The translations under genes and the position numbers were made by a program. A DNA stretch of 36,518 nt from Elusimicrobiota bacterium. GTDB lineage: Bacteria > Elusimicrobiota > Elusimicrobia > JACQPE01. The DNA lies in assembly GCA_016207685.1 (NCBI GenBank), contig JACQPE010000025.1, positions 1-36,518 of the forward strand, written 5' to 3'. The notes under the pieces are model-generated. The model was not told the DNA's origin. It saw nothing but the letters and a program-made list of their open reading frames with translations, and did not search any database. Below are positions 6,951 to 16,604 of the stretch, in pieces (positions within the stretch are counted from its first letter, which is position 1; each line of letters opens with the position of its first letter).

Positions 6951-9926
6951 ATGGGCATGAAGAAAAAAATTCTATTCCGCAATTTAGTCTTTGTTTTATC
7001 GTTGTTTTTGGGAACCAGTCCCATTTTTGCGCAAGCCCCCGCGCTTGAAAGTTTATTGGGGGACATGTTTGACAGGCCGGCGGCGCTTTCAGCCAAGGAT
7101 AAGAAAATCGGTTTCCAAGAAAACGTTTCGGTTTTTGAGTCCGTAAAGAATTCTTCCGTGGGATTTGGCGGCGCGAAGGGCCCACGCGTTGCCGCAGATC
7201 AGCCGTGGGACGGCGATTTCGATTTGGATTTTTCCTGGTTGAAGGAATGGCGCGCCCTGCGCGAGAAGCGGCGCCAGAAAAAAGCGGCCCGGAATGATAC
7301 CAAAGCGGAGAAACCCTACAATCAGCTTATCAAGGGAGCCACGGCGTATGCCGGTCTATTTACTATTTATGAACATGAAAAAAATGACGGCCAAAAGAAG
7401 AAAAAATATTATTTTTTTGAAATCAAGCCTGATGAGTTAAACAAAGACTATCTCTATTCCGGGACTTTGGAGCGGGGAACGGGCTTGGGGGATGTTTTGG
7501 CAGCGCCCACCTTGTTGTCAAATTACATCATTAATTTTGTCCGTCATGATAATGAGATATGGATGATCCGGCCTTACACTAATTACCGCGCCCAGCCCGG
7601 CAGCTTGGCGGAAAAGGCCTTGGAAGAAACTTTTCAGGATTTTTCAATTGAAGCCGCGGCTCAAGTGGTTCAAGAGAATCCTCAAGACGGGCGCGTCTTG
7701 GTTGATTTGAGCGATTTATTTTTGGCTGATCTGGAAAGCCTTGCCGATGCATTAAAACGGACTCATTCGGAAGGTATTTTTGGCGCCAATTTTATCCTGG
7801 ATGGCCAGCGAAGTTCTTTTGAAAAAACTGAAGCGTTCCCTATGAATGATGAAATTTTGGTTAATTTAGTTTTTATGGTCAATGGCGATGTTGATTCGCC
7901 CCAGATGCCCCAGTCTCAATCCGTTCAATTGATGGCCCGCTACAGTCTTTCCGCCATGCCGGAGGAGGGCTTTGAGCCGCGCGCGGCTGATTCCAGGGTT
8001 GGGTATTTTTCAGAAATCTATAAAGATTTGACTGATCCCGCGAATCCGAAACCCGATATTTCCCTTATTGATCATTGGCGGCTGGAGAAATCCGATCCAT
8101 CTTTAGAGCGAGCGCCCGTTAAAAACCCCATCGTGTATTATTTGGATGATAACATTCCGCCCAAATACAAAGAGTACATTCGAGCCGGAATTTTAGGATG
8201 GAACAAAGCCTTTGAGCAGGCCGGCCTTTGGGGCGCGATCGAGGTGCGCGACCGGCCTCAAGACGCTGATTGGCAGCCCGGGGACATTCGCTATAACATG
8301 GTTTATTGGATTTTGGGCCATGCGCCTCGCGCCGGTTATGGCCCGAGCAGGGTCAATCCTTTAACCGGAGAGATTTATAACGCCTCCATTTCAATCAGCG
8401 CGGATGTGGTGCGATATCTGGGCAGTAATCAAATTGATTATTTCGAGTCAGCCGGCGCCCTGCGCGGCACCGTCCCGGAGGTTCGGGAGCCGTGGAGCGC
8501 CGCAGGTGCGAGTGGAGATGCGGGCGCCGGATCGGGTTTCAAGGGACCCGTGGACGCCGGCATTGGTTCCCAGAGAAGTCTAAGGCCGCAAGGAAGCTCC
8601 GGTGCAGGGGCGTTGGATAAACTCAATTCTCATGCCCTAGCCTTAAGCCTGGCTGCGCTTGAGGCGTCCGGATCGTTCACTCCGGAGGACCGCGAGCGCT
8701 TTATTGGGGAGTATATGGCGTGGCTGTCAGCTCATGAGTTTGGCCATGAATTGGGGCTGCACCACAATTTTTACGGCAGCGCTATGCTCACTCCGGAGGA
8801 GTTGGCAAGCGGCAGCCACGATATTTTATATTCCTCCGTAATGGATTATCCGGGCGCTAATATCGGGCCCAATGGCGAGCCGCGCGGACCTTTCTTTCAG
8901 AGCGCGGTTGGCCCTTATGATTATTGGGCAATTGAATACGGGTATAAACCCTTGCAGGGTGACGCCGAGGCGCAATCCGCGGCGCTGGCTCAAATCGCGG
9001 CCAAGGCCGATGCCAACGACAATTTGAGGTGGTCTTACAATCCCTTTGACATTGATCCTCGGGCGACGTGGTTTGATTTGGGAACGGATCCGTTTGCTTT
9101 CAGGCGCGAGCGTCAGGAGTTGGCTTCCCAGGTGATTGCCAAAATGGCCCGGAGCGTTCCTGCGACAGGGGAGGATTTTTCCGAGTATCGAAAAAATTTT
9201 CTCATGGCTGCGAATGAATATGATCAGACCATTTTTACCGCCGGCCGCTACCTGGTGGGTGTGCATCGCAAAACCGGCAACTCGACCGGAGACGCCAGCC
9301 GCCTCCCCTATGTCCCCGCTTCGGTCCCAGAACAGCGGGAGGCCTTGGCATTGATCAATGAGTATGTTTTTAAGGAGGGGGCCTTGAATTTTCCGCCGGA
9401 GGTTTTGGCTAATTTGGGACCAGTGGGTTCAACATTGGAGAATCCATATCCTGACAGTGAGCCGATCTTTGCGCGCTTAGGCGTTCAGACGCTCCAGAAT
9501 TATGCGCTTGAAATGATTTTCGGCCCGATGACCTTGCTGTTCATTGAAAACAATCAAACCCTGGCCAAGCCAGGTGAAACCATGACCATGGCCGGCGTTT
9601 TTGAGACCACGCATGGCTATGTTTGGGGGGAGCTTGGCGTGCGCCAAGTGGCCATCAGTCCCAATCGTGAGTCGCTGCAACAGATGCATATTGAGCGCAT
9701 GATCGGGCTCTTGGGCAATAATCCCAATTTGCCTTCTTTTGTTCAGTCCGAGCAGCAGTCATTGGCGCGCCATGAGCTTTTGCAGCTCAATGACCAAATC
9801 GGCAAAGCGCTTTCGATTCCCGGCCGCGTCGCCGACGTTTCCACGAAAGCCCATTTGGAGCAGGCCCAGGCAAAAATAAATCAAGCATTGAACGCTTCAA
9901 TTATTAATTTAAGCCGCAGTTATTGA
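6951..9926 (+). CDS. Secreted zinc-dependent metalloprotease (DUF5117/DUF4953-like)
   Basis: AHEFGHELGLHHNF (HExxHxxGxxH) motif, signal peptide, long extracellular architecture. Confidence 0.88.
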   Translation: MGMKKKILFRNLVFVLSLFLGTSPIFAQAPALESLLGDMFDRPAALSAKDKKIGFQENVSVFESVKNSSVGFGGAKGPRVAADQPWDGDFDLDFSWLKEWRALREKRRQKKAARNDTKAEKPYNQLIKGATAYAGLFTIYEHEKNDGQKKKKYYFFEIKPDELNKDYLYSGTLERGTGLGDVLAAPTLLSNYIINFVRHDNEIWMIRPYTNYRAQPGSLAEKALEETFQDFSIEAAAQVVQENPQDGRVLVDLSDLFLADLESLADALKRTHSEGIFGANFILDGQRSSFEKTEAFPMNDEILVNLVFMVNGDVDSPQMPQSQSVQLMARYSLSAMPEEGFEPRAADSRVGYFSEIYKDLTDPANPKPDISLIDHWRLEKSDPSLERAPVKNPIVYYLDDNIPPKYKEYIRAGILGWNKAFEQAGLWGAIEVRDRPQDADWQPGDIRYNMVYWILGHAPRAGYGPSRVNPLTGEIYNASISISADVVRYLGSNQIDYFESAGALRGTVPEVREPWSAAGASGDAGAGSGFKGPVDAGIGSQRSLRPQGSSGAGALDKLNSHALALSLAALEASGSFTPEDRERFIGEYMAWLSAHEFGHELGLHHNFYGSAMLTPEELASGSHDILYSSVMDYPGANIGPNGEPRGPFFQSAVGPYDYWAIEYGYKPLQGDAEAQSAALAQIAAKADANDNLRWSYNPFDIDPRATWFDLGTDPFAFRRERQELASQVIAKMARSVPATGEDFSEYRKNFLMAANEYDQTIFTAGRYLVGVHRKTGNSTGDASRLPYVPASVPEQREALALINEYVFKEGALNFPPEVLANLGPVGSTLENPYPDSEPIFARLGVQTLQNYALEMIFGPMTLLFIENNQTLAKPGETMTMAGVFETTHGYVWGELGVRQVAISPNRESLQQMHIERMIGLLGNNPNLPSFVQSEQQSLARHELLQLNDQIGKALSIPGRVADVSTKAHLEQAQAKINQALNASIINLSRSY

Positions 9927-12043
9927 GAATTGATTTTTAGGCCGCCCTCATTGGTGATTTGAAGGGCATTTTTGGCAATATCTTCCTTGCTTAATTTTTG
10001 AATCAGCAAAGCGGCTTTATGCTCCGGGTCAAATTTTGGAAGGCCTGGTTCTTCCTGAACGAAAGAGACAATCTGTCCTTCTTCAAAAGCGCCATTCTTG
10101 GCGTTAATCGTGGCCTTTAACAATGCAGAGTAGGCATTGAAGCCGCGCAGGCTCATTTTGCCGTAGGTTTGGAAATTTCCGAGGCTATAGGCGATCAACC
10201 GGCCCTGGTATAGCTCCATGGCGCGCGGCACGTGGGGGCCGTGGCCGATCACCATGTCGGCGCCGGCATCCACCACGGCATGGGCAAAGCGCCGCAGATG
10301 GCCGCGTTTTTCATTTTCGAAAATTTCCATGGCATCCGGCAGACGCAAAGCCTGGGCGCCTTCGGCGCCGCCGTGAAAAGAAACGATGACGATATCGGCT
10401 TTGGCCGAAAGTTTTTTTATTAGTCCTTGCGCCGCCGGAATGTTTAAAACGCTGGGAAACGTTTTATCCGAATTAAAACCAAAAGCTGCCAGGGCGATCG
10501 TGGCTCCTGAAATAGAAAACCAAGCGATTTCATTTGTTTTTCCGGCATGCTTTAGACCGGCCGCATCCAGCGCCTTGATGGTTGAGGCGTAGCCTTGGGC
10601 GCCGGCATCGAGGCTGTGATTGTTGTTGGCGCTGACCACGTTAAACCCAGCGTTCACGAGGGCTGGCAGGAGCCGCGTGGGCATGACAAATTCAAAACAG
10701 CCCTTTTTGATTTTCTTTTTGGGACATTTGGCCGGAATGATGCCATCGGCCACCGGCCCTTCCAGATTGGCAAAAATAATGTCGCCTTTAAGATAGGGCT
10801 TCACTTCATCATAGAGTCCCCGGCCGTTGTTAGGCGGGATTTCCGCAGGCGCTGGAGTCAGACTGCCCAAGAGAACATCGCCAACGGCATTGATCGTCAC
10901 GGCGGCGGCATCATTTTGAGGCGATGATTTGACATGAGTTGATCGCGTTGTTTGGGCTTGCTCTACTTTTACGGTGGAGGCGACGGTTTGTTCTTGGAGC
11001 GGGATAGATTTTGGGGATTGTTCGACGTATTTCTGGGAAGCGCAGCCTGTGAGAAACAGGAAAGCGCCACAGGAGAGAGCCTTCCACCATAGTGAAGAAA
11101 AAAGATATTTATTGAGTTTTTCCGGGGCGATATAAATTGATTTTTTAGCGGATATTTTTTTTGGGGTAAATATTTTTTGCACATGAGCGTGAATTCTCCA
11201 ATGGGTGATGCTGTGGCGGAATGTTTTGCCCGGCTTTTTGGCGGGACAAGAAGGCAGGGTTTCGCAGGGAAGGCCCCAGGTATTTTTTAGAAACGGCTCT
11301 TGCGGGCCGCGTTTGGCGAGCAGCGTGCGCCCCGTGTTGTCTTGAATGATGCGGATGAAGAGCTCGAGGTGTTGAGCGGCTTTGGGTTCAGGCTCAAGCG
11401 GATGGATTCCTTGGGTGATGCAAAATTGTCTGATGGGGCACAAGGAGCATTTGGGCTCGCGCGCTTGGCAGATCAAGGCGCCTAACTCCATTAAGGTTTG
11501 ATTAAAAATTGAGGGGCGGACATTGGGATTAGACAGAAAAGCCTCAAGAATGCCTGTGTCTTGTGAGTTGAATATTCTTAGCAAAAGACGTTTGACATTA
11601 ACGTCCGCAAGAGGCGCGGGCGCGTCAAAAGCGATGCTGGCCACGGCCGCTGAAATATAAGGACCAAAACCCGGCAAATTGATGAGTTCTTGCGGCGTTT
11701 GGGGAAAATAGCCTTGAGCATGGATTTGGCGCGCGGCGTTCCAGAGATTAACGGCACGGTTGTTGTAGCCGAGGCCGGTCCAGGCGTTTTTGACTGTCCA
11801 CAAGGGCGCGTTGACCAGGGATTTGAGCGTAGGAAATTTTTTTAGGAAGTCCTCATAACGACGCGCGACGGTCGCCGCCGTTGTCTGCACCAGCATGAAT
11901 TCCGATACCATCACGCGGTAAGGGTCTTGGGATTTTCTCCAAGGGAGATTACGTTTGCTTTTTTGATACCAGTTGAGCAAATGCCTCAAAAATAGAGTCG
12001 GCGTCTTTTGATGATTTGCCTCTGGAATCTTCATGAATGACAT
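9920..12043 (-). CDS. mutY: MutY A/G-specific adenine glycosylase continuous with a CapA-like lipoprotein (PGA_cap metallophosphatase family)
   Basis: MutY core (VSEFMLVQTTAATVARRYEDFLKKFP, LPGFGPYISAAVASIAF, CSLCPIRQFC), NUDIX-like C-terminus, then lipobox LFLTGC and CapA motifs (NAVGDVLLGSL, GADMVIGHGPHVPRAMELYQGRLIAYSLGNF). Confidence 0.85.
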   Translation of the reverse strand: MSFMKIPEANHQKTPTLFLRHLLNWYQKSKRNLPWRKSQDPYRVMVSEFMLVQTTAATVARRYEDFLKKFPTLKSLVNAPLWTVKNAWTGLGYNNRAVNLWNAARQIHAQGYFPQTPQELINLPGFGPYISAAVASIAFDAPAPLADVNVKRLLLRIFNSQDTGILEAFLSNPNVRPSIFNQTLMELGALICQAREPKCSLCPIRQFCITQGIHPLEPEPKAAQHLELFIRIIQDNTGRTLLAKRGPQEPFLKNTWGLPCETLPSCPAKKPGKTFRHSITHWRIHAHVQKIFTPKKISAKKSIYIAPEKLNKYLFSSLWWKALSCGAFLFLTGCASQKYVEQSPKSIPLQEQTVASTVKVEQAQTTRSTHVKSSPQNDAAAVTINAVGDVLLGSLTPAPAEIPPNNGRGLYDEVKPYLKGDIIFANLEGPVADGIIPAKCPKKKIKKGCFEFVMPTRLLPALVNAGFNVVSANNNHSLDAGAQGYASTIKALDAAGLKHAGKTNEIAWFSISGATIALAAFGFNSDKTFPSVLNIPAAQGLIKKLSAKADIVIVSFHGGAEGAQALRLPDAMEIFENEKRGHLRRFAHAVVDAGADMVIGHGPHVPRAMELYQGRLIAYSLGNFQTYGKMSLRGFNAYSALLKATINAKNGAFEEGQIVSFVQEEPGLPKFDPEHKAALLIQKLSKEDIAKNALQITNEGGLKINSQ

Positions 12044-12099
12044 TTATACTTAAACTGGTGTAAGATAGCTATTTGGATTTCAATTAAACGATCGGAGGA

Positions 12100-12984
12100 T
12101 TGTTGAAAGGTTCTTTGTTGGTCGGCCTTCACGAGTCCGTGTTGGATAGCTTGCCCAGCGGGCTTATTGTTATTGATACGGAAGGCTCGATTTTGATTTT
12201 TAACCGGGCGGCCCGGCGTATCCTGGGATTTGAAGGAAGGCTGCTTGAAGAGAATTTCTGCCGCAAGGTATTTTCCGGGCAGCCTGAAATCGCGGATGTC
12301 CTGATGGCAACGACCCTGACCCTTCATGAGGCCAACAGGCAAGAAATGCGCGTTATCAACGGGCTCGGCCACAGAATGATTTTGGGCTATGGCACGCTTG
12401 TGTTTCATAGCAATGAGGGCGCGCCGGTCGGCGTGGGCATGGTCTGTCAAGATATTACCCGTTTCGTTCCGATTCCGGTTAACGTGCGGTTTATTGCGCT
12501 AACCAATTTTTTCTTCATGCCGTTTATGGCGGCGATGGTGTTTTCGGCTCTCGTGTGGGGCTTATCGGAAAATTGGGAAAAGGGCCTTTCCGTCAGCGTC
12601 ATGGCGGGCCTGATTGCTTTTAATATTGTGGTGGCGCGCCGGACCAAAATGGCCGGTGAGCGCGCGCCGAGGATCGCGTCATTTCATGCGCCGGTTAATT
12701 TCCTCGTTTCCGGATTATTATTTTATCTTTTAGGGACTCTTTGGGGGCCGATGTGGCTTTTATTCGCCTTGACGCCTCTGGCGACCGGTATTTATGCGAG
12801 TTGGCGCACCACGTTTGTGGTGGCCGTTATTTCGGCCGTGTTTCTTTTAGGCATTTACGAGCAGCGGGGATTATCCGGCGGCGTTGGATGGGCCCAAGCG
12901 TTTGTGCATGCGCTTTTTATCGTGATGATCAGTATGTTCGTCAATGCGCTTGCGGCGTTGGTTGGGAAAGTGAGAAACCGCTGA
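12100..12984 (+). CDS. PAS-domain protein with C-terminal membrane region, no recognisable output domain
   Basis: PAS-like N-terminus (ESVLDSLPSGLIVIDTEGSILIFNRAARRILGF) followed by six or so hydrophobic segments. TTG start. Confidence 0.65.
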   Translation: MLKGSLLVGLHESVLDSLPSGLIVIDTEGSILIFNRAARRILGFEGRLLEENFCRKVFSGQPEIADVLMATTLTLHEANRQEMRVINGLGHRMILGYGTLVFHSNEGAPVGVGMVCQDITRFVPIPVNVRFIALTNFFFMPFMAAMVFSALVWGLSENWEKGLSVSVMAGLIAFNIVVARRTKMAGERAPRIASFHAPVNFLVSGLLFYLLGTLWGPMWLLFALTPLATGIYASWRTTFVVAVISAVFLLGIYEQRGLSGGVGWAQAFVHALFIVMISMFVNALAALVGKVRNR

Positions 12985-13094
12985 TGCGTGGAAGCCCGGC
13001 GATTTTGGTGAAATGGGTCGCGCTCGTTTTTGTTTTTGCCATTTGCGTAATCGTTGTCGCCTTGGTTTATACGGACCCTAACTCTGTACAATAA
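12984..13094 (+). CDS. 36-aa single-TM small protein (MRGSPAILVKWVALVFVFAICVIVVALVYTDPNSVQ)
   Basis: ATGA-type overlap with the upstream stop; short hydrophobic ORF. Confidence 0.4.
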   Translation: MRGSPAILVKWVALVFVFAICVIVVALVYTDPNSVQ

Positions 13095-13100
13095 GACTCA

Positions 13101-13490
13101 ATGAGATCGAAAGCGGCTATCGTTACTTTGGGATCCCCCAAGGCCATCGGCCCTTATTCGCAGGCGGTCAAATTGGGAGATTTTATTTTTATTTCCGGTC
13201 AGATTCCTATTGATCCGCGGACTGGGCAATTGGTTGCAGGAGATATTCGCTTGCAGACGGAGCAGATTTTTCGCAATCTCCAAGCGATTTTAGAGGCCGC
13301 TCAAATGAAGCTTGACGATATTGTGAAGACGACGGTATTTTTGCGAAACTTGGCAGATTTTCAGGCCATGAATGAGGTTTATGGAGAATTTTTCAGGGAG
13401 CCCTATCCGGCGCGTTCCACAATTGAGGTTTCCCGGTTGCCGCGTGAAGCGGCCGTTGAGATCGAGGCGATCGCCTGCTGCGGCCAGTGA
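13101..13490 (+). CDS. ridA: RidA family enamine/imine deaminase
   Basis: AIGPYSQAVKLGDFIFISGQIPIDP, full-length RidA pattern. Confidence 0.96.
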   Translation: MRSKAAIVTLGSPKAIGPYSQAVKLGDFIFISGQIPIDPRTGQLVAGDIRLQTEQIFRNLQAILEAAQMKLDDIVKTTVFLRNLADFQAMNEVYGEFFREPYPARSTIEVSRLPREAAVEIEAIACCGQ

Positions 13491-14233
13491 ACATTGATAC
13501 CGTGCTTTGGCATGCGCGCGGCCAAAAACGCGTGGGGGTTCGTTACGGCCCTGCCCGTGCGCGCCGCAAAGCGCCTGCATTGCTCATGTTTCACGGCCTC
13601 CCCGGGGCCGAAAAAAACGTTGACATTGCGCGCGCAATGGCCGCTCTCGGCTGGGTTTGTTTTTTGCCCCATTTTAGGGGCAGTTGGGGCAGTCATGGGA
13701 AGTTTTCATTTTCAGGAATTTTAGAGGACGCCCGCTTTGCCTATCAATGGCTTCGGCACGACGCGCAAGTTGACCCGCGGCGCATTGCTGTCTTGGGTTT
13801 TAGCATGGGAGGGTGGACGGCGATTAATTTGGCGGCCGGCGACAAATCCCTGGCCGCTGTTGTCGCTCTCGCTCCCATGGCCGGTTCGCAGCAGTGGTTT
13901 GGCGCCGAGTCCAAGAAGCATTTATTCGAGCTGGCCAAGCCTCTTGACGCCGTGGCGCCCGCGAAATTATGGAAGGAATTCAAAGAATTTTCTTTTAAAT
14001 ATGATCCTATTGAAACGGCGGCGCGCATTAGTCCTGCGCCCTTTTTAATGGTTCATGGCACAGGGGATGAGAGCATCCCTTACACATTGGGCCTTAAAGT
14101 TTATGCGGGCGCCTTGGGCCCAAAAAAATTCGTTTCCATCAAAGGCGCCGATCATCAATTTTCAGAACATCGCAAAGCGCTGCTTGAGGCCGTCGTTCCT
14201 TGGTTGAGCCGGACGGTCACGAATCGGCTCTGA
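13487..14233 (+). CDS. Alpha/beta hydrolase (S9/dienelactone hydrolase-like)
   Basis: Oxyanion region MFHGLPG, nucleophile elbow GFSMGG, C-terminal Asp (GTGDESIP) and His (GADHQFSEHR). Confidence 0.85.
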   Translation: MNIDTVLWHARGQKRVGVRYGPARARRKAPALLMFHGLPGAEKNVDIARAMAALGWVCFLPHFRGSWGSHGKFSFSGILEDARFAYQWLRHDAQVDPRRIAVLGFSMGGWTAINLAAGDKSLAAVVALAPMAGSQQWFGAESKKHLFELAKPLDAVAPAKLWKEFKEFSFKYDPIETAARISPAPFLMVHGTGDESIPYTLGLKVYAGALGPKKFVSIKGADHQFSEHRKALLEAVVPWLSRTVTNRL

Positions 14234-15579
14234 TGCCGGTTGATTTTCCTTTGGGATTTTTCTGGGGCGTGTCCACTTCAGCCTACCAGATCGAGGGTCT
14301 TAATACGCGTTCCGATTTATGGCGCTGGGAAAAGAAAAAGAGCTGGGAGCGCTCCGGGCGGGCGTGCAACTCATGGGAGCTTTTTGAAGAGGATTTGAAA
14401 TGTTTGAGGGATTTGGGAGTGACCGCGTATCGTTTTTCTATCGAATGGGGGCGTATTTTTAAGGCGCATGATCAGTTGGACCGCCAAGCGCTCATGCGTT
14501 ATAGCCGTCAAATGGAATTGCTTGAAAAAAACGGCATCATCCCATTTGTCTGCCTGCACCATTTCACTAATCCGGCGTGGCTGACCCAGAGGTGCCCTGG
14601 AGGCTGGCTGAATCCAGCGGTAGTGGAACAGTTCCGGCGTTATGCGGAAGTGGTGGGCCAGTGGTTCTCGGGAAGGGTCAAGTGGTGGATTCCTTTTAAT
14701 GAGCCTAATGTCTACGCGCTGCAGGCTTATGGGACGGGATATTTTCCTCCCGGACGACGCGCCATTTGGCGTCCTTTAACAAGAGAGGTGACGGTGGCGA
14801 TCCGCCATCTTGTGGAGGCGCATGCCGCGGCCTATGAGGTGCTCAAGAGGCGCAACCCGGATTGCCGCATAGGCGTGGCGCAAAATTTGGCCGCGGTTTT
14901 TCCTTTTGAGCACAACAAAGCCTGTTTTGCGGCAGCCAAGAGATGGGATGAGTTTTTCCATTGGACAATTTTAGACGCCATGACCAAGGGCCGGTTGGAC
15001 GAAGATGCTGATGGAAGAGCCGAAGTGGCCTTGGGCAAAATGGGCGATACGTTAGATTTTGTGGGCGTTAATTATTACACGCGGGTTTATGTGCGGTCTT
15101 TTCCGGGACTCTTTCGGCCGCTTCATGCGCTGCCGTTATACTCGGAATTTGGCGTTTACGGAGGCAGGCTTTTGGCCAGGGCCCTTGGCGTTTACCGGGG
15201 AGGCTTGGAACGTGACGATTTGGGGCACGAGCAATTTCCCGAGGGGTTGTCACAGGTGCTGCGCGCGGCTTGGTCGCGGTATAATAAACCGCTTTTTGTC
15301 ATGGAAAACGGCGTGGCCGCGGAGGATGATCAATTGCGTTCCAGGAGCCTCAAGTCTCATTTGTCTGTATTGAGCAATGACATTGGCCGGGGACTTCCTG
15401 TGTTGGGATATTTTCATTGGTCTTTGATGGATAATTATGAATGGGGAAGTTTCAGGTCCCGCTTTGGCCTTTACGCCGTTGACCGAGGGGGACATTTTGC
15501 CCGCACAATGAAGCCATCGGCCCAAGCATATCAGTCCGTTATCAAAAGCGGCGCTTTATCCTCGGCAGGGCCTTCATGA
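14233..15579 (+). CDS. Glycoside hydrolase family 1 (beta-glucosidase/beta-glycosidase)
   Basis: FFWGVSTSAYQIEG, catalytic WIPFNEPN and FVMENGVA. Confidence 0.95.
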   Translation: MPVDFPLGFFWGVSTSAYQIEGLNTRSDLWRWEKKKSWERSGRACNSWELFEEDLKCLRDLGVTAYRFSIEWGRIFKAHDQLDRQALMRYSRQMELLEKNGIIPFVCLHHFTNPAWLTQRCPGGWLNPAVVEQFRRYAEVVGQWFSGRVKWWIPFNEPNVYALQAYGTGYFPPGRRAIWRPLTREVTVAIRHLVEAHAAAYEVLKRRNPDCRIGVAQNLAAVFPFEHNKACFAAAKRWDEFFHWTILDAMTKGRLDEDADGRAEVALGKMGDTLDFVGVNYYTRVYVRSFPGLFRPLHALPLYSEFGVYGGRLLARALGVYRGGLERDDLGHEQFPEGLSQVLRAAWSRYNKPLFVMENGVAAEDDQLRSRSLKSHLSVLSNDIGRGLPVLGYFHWSLMDNYEWGSFRSRFGLYAVDRGGHFARTMKPSAQAYQSVIKSGALSSAGPS

Positions 15580-16481
15580 TTTTCGTCTTGGCCGGCGGGA
15601 CCGGTTTTATTGGACGCCATCTTGTTGATGATTTGTTGAACGATCATCATGAAGTGATCGTTTTAACAAGACGGCACATGGAAAATGTCTCACGCCAAAA
15701 AGTTCGTTATGTTTTGTGGGACCCCAAAGAGGGCGGGGCGTGGGTTAATTTTGTTGACGGCGCCGATGCGGTTGTTAATCTTTGCGGCGAGTCCATAGCT
15801 CGAGGCCGTTGGAGCATCGAGCGCAAAAAGGCCATCTTGGAGAGCCGTCTTTTGGCGGTGCGAGCCTTGGCCGATGGACTAATTAGAATTAAGAAAAAAC
15901 CGCAGGTTTTTTTGAGCGTTTCCGCCGTTGGTTATTACGGCGACCGCGGCGACCGGGAGGTCTTTGAAACGGATGCTGCGGGGCGTGATTTTTTGGCCAA
16001 TGTGTGCATTCTATGTGAGAAGGAAGCGGCGCTTTTTCAAATGCGCGGCATTCGAACGGTCCTATTGAGATTGGGGATTGTGCTGGGCCGGGATGGCGGG
16101 GCCTTGGAGCAAATGCTGCCGCTTTTTAAGATGGGCTTGGGCGGCCCTTTGGCGTCGGGAAAACAATGGATGCCTTGGATTCACGTCGGCGACGCGTGCG
16201 GTTTGATTAGATGGCTGATCGCCTCTGCATCGGCACGCGGCCCCTTCAACGCTGTGGCGCCCCAATTGGTCACGAACGCGGAGTTCTCTAAAATATTGGG
16301 CAGGGTCCTTCATCGTCCGGCGATTTTTCCCGTCCCCTCGTTTGTTTTGCGTCTGGCTTTCGGTGAAATGGCCAACATACTCATCGGTGGACAAAAAGCC
16401 TTGCCTCAAAAAGCACTTGAGACTGGGTATCAATTTCAATATCCGGCATTGGAACCGGCGCTCAAATCGCTTGCCGGCTAA
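15576..16481 (+). CDS. TIGR01777 family NAD-dependent epimerase
   Basis: AGGTGFIGRHLVDDL, VVNLCGESIARGRWS, SAVGYYGDRGD. Confidence 0.93.
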   Translation: MIFVLAGGTGFIGRHLVDDLLNDHHEVIVLTRRHMENVSRQKVRYVLWDPKEGGAWVNFVDGADAVVNLCGESIARGRWSIERKKAILESRLLAVRALADGLIRIKKKPQVFLSVSAVGYYGDRGDREVFETDAAGRDFLANVCILCEKEAALFQMRGIRTVLLRLGIVLGRDGGALEQMLPLFKMGLGGPLASGKQWMPWIHVGDACGLIRWLIASASARGPFNAVAPQLVTNAEFSKILGRVLHRPAIFPVPSFVLRLAFGEMANILIGGQKALPQKALETGYQFQYPALEPALKSLAG

Positions 16482-16604
16482 CATCGGGAGCGCGACCGCC
16501 CGCAGAACACCGGCGAAGTTTTTGTTAAACATCCCGCGCGCCGGGATATCTTTATCCCAAATTTTTTTGCTGAAAATCCGGGATAATTGCGCTAAACTGA
16601 AGGT

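Noticed and set aside
8826-9266. Antisense ORF inside the metalloprotease, and similar antisense or off-frame ORFs throughout
   Set aside because: They overlap well-supported CDSs and show no recognisable domain.
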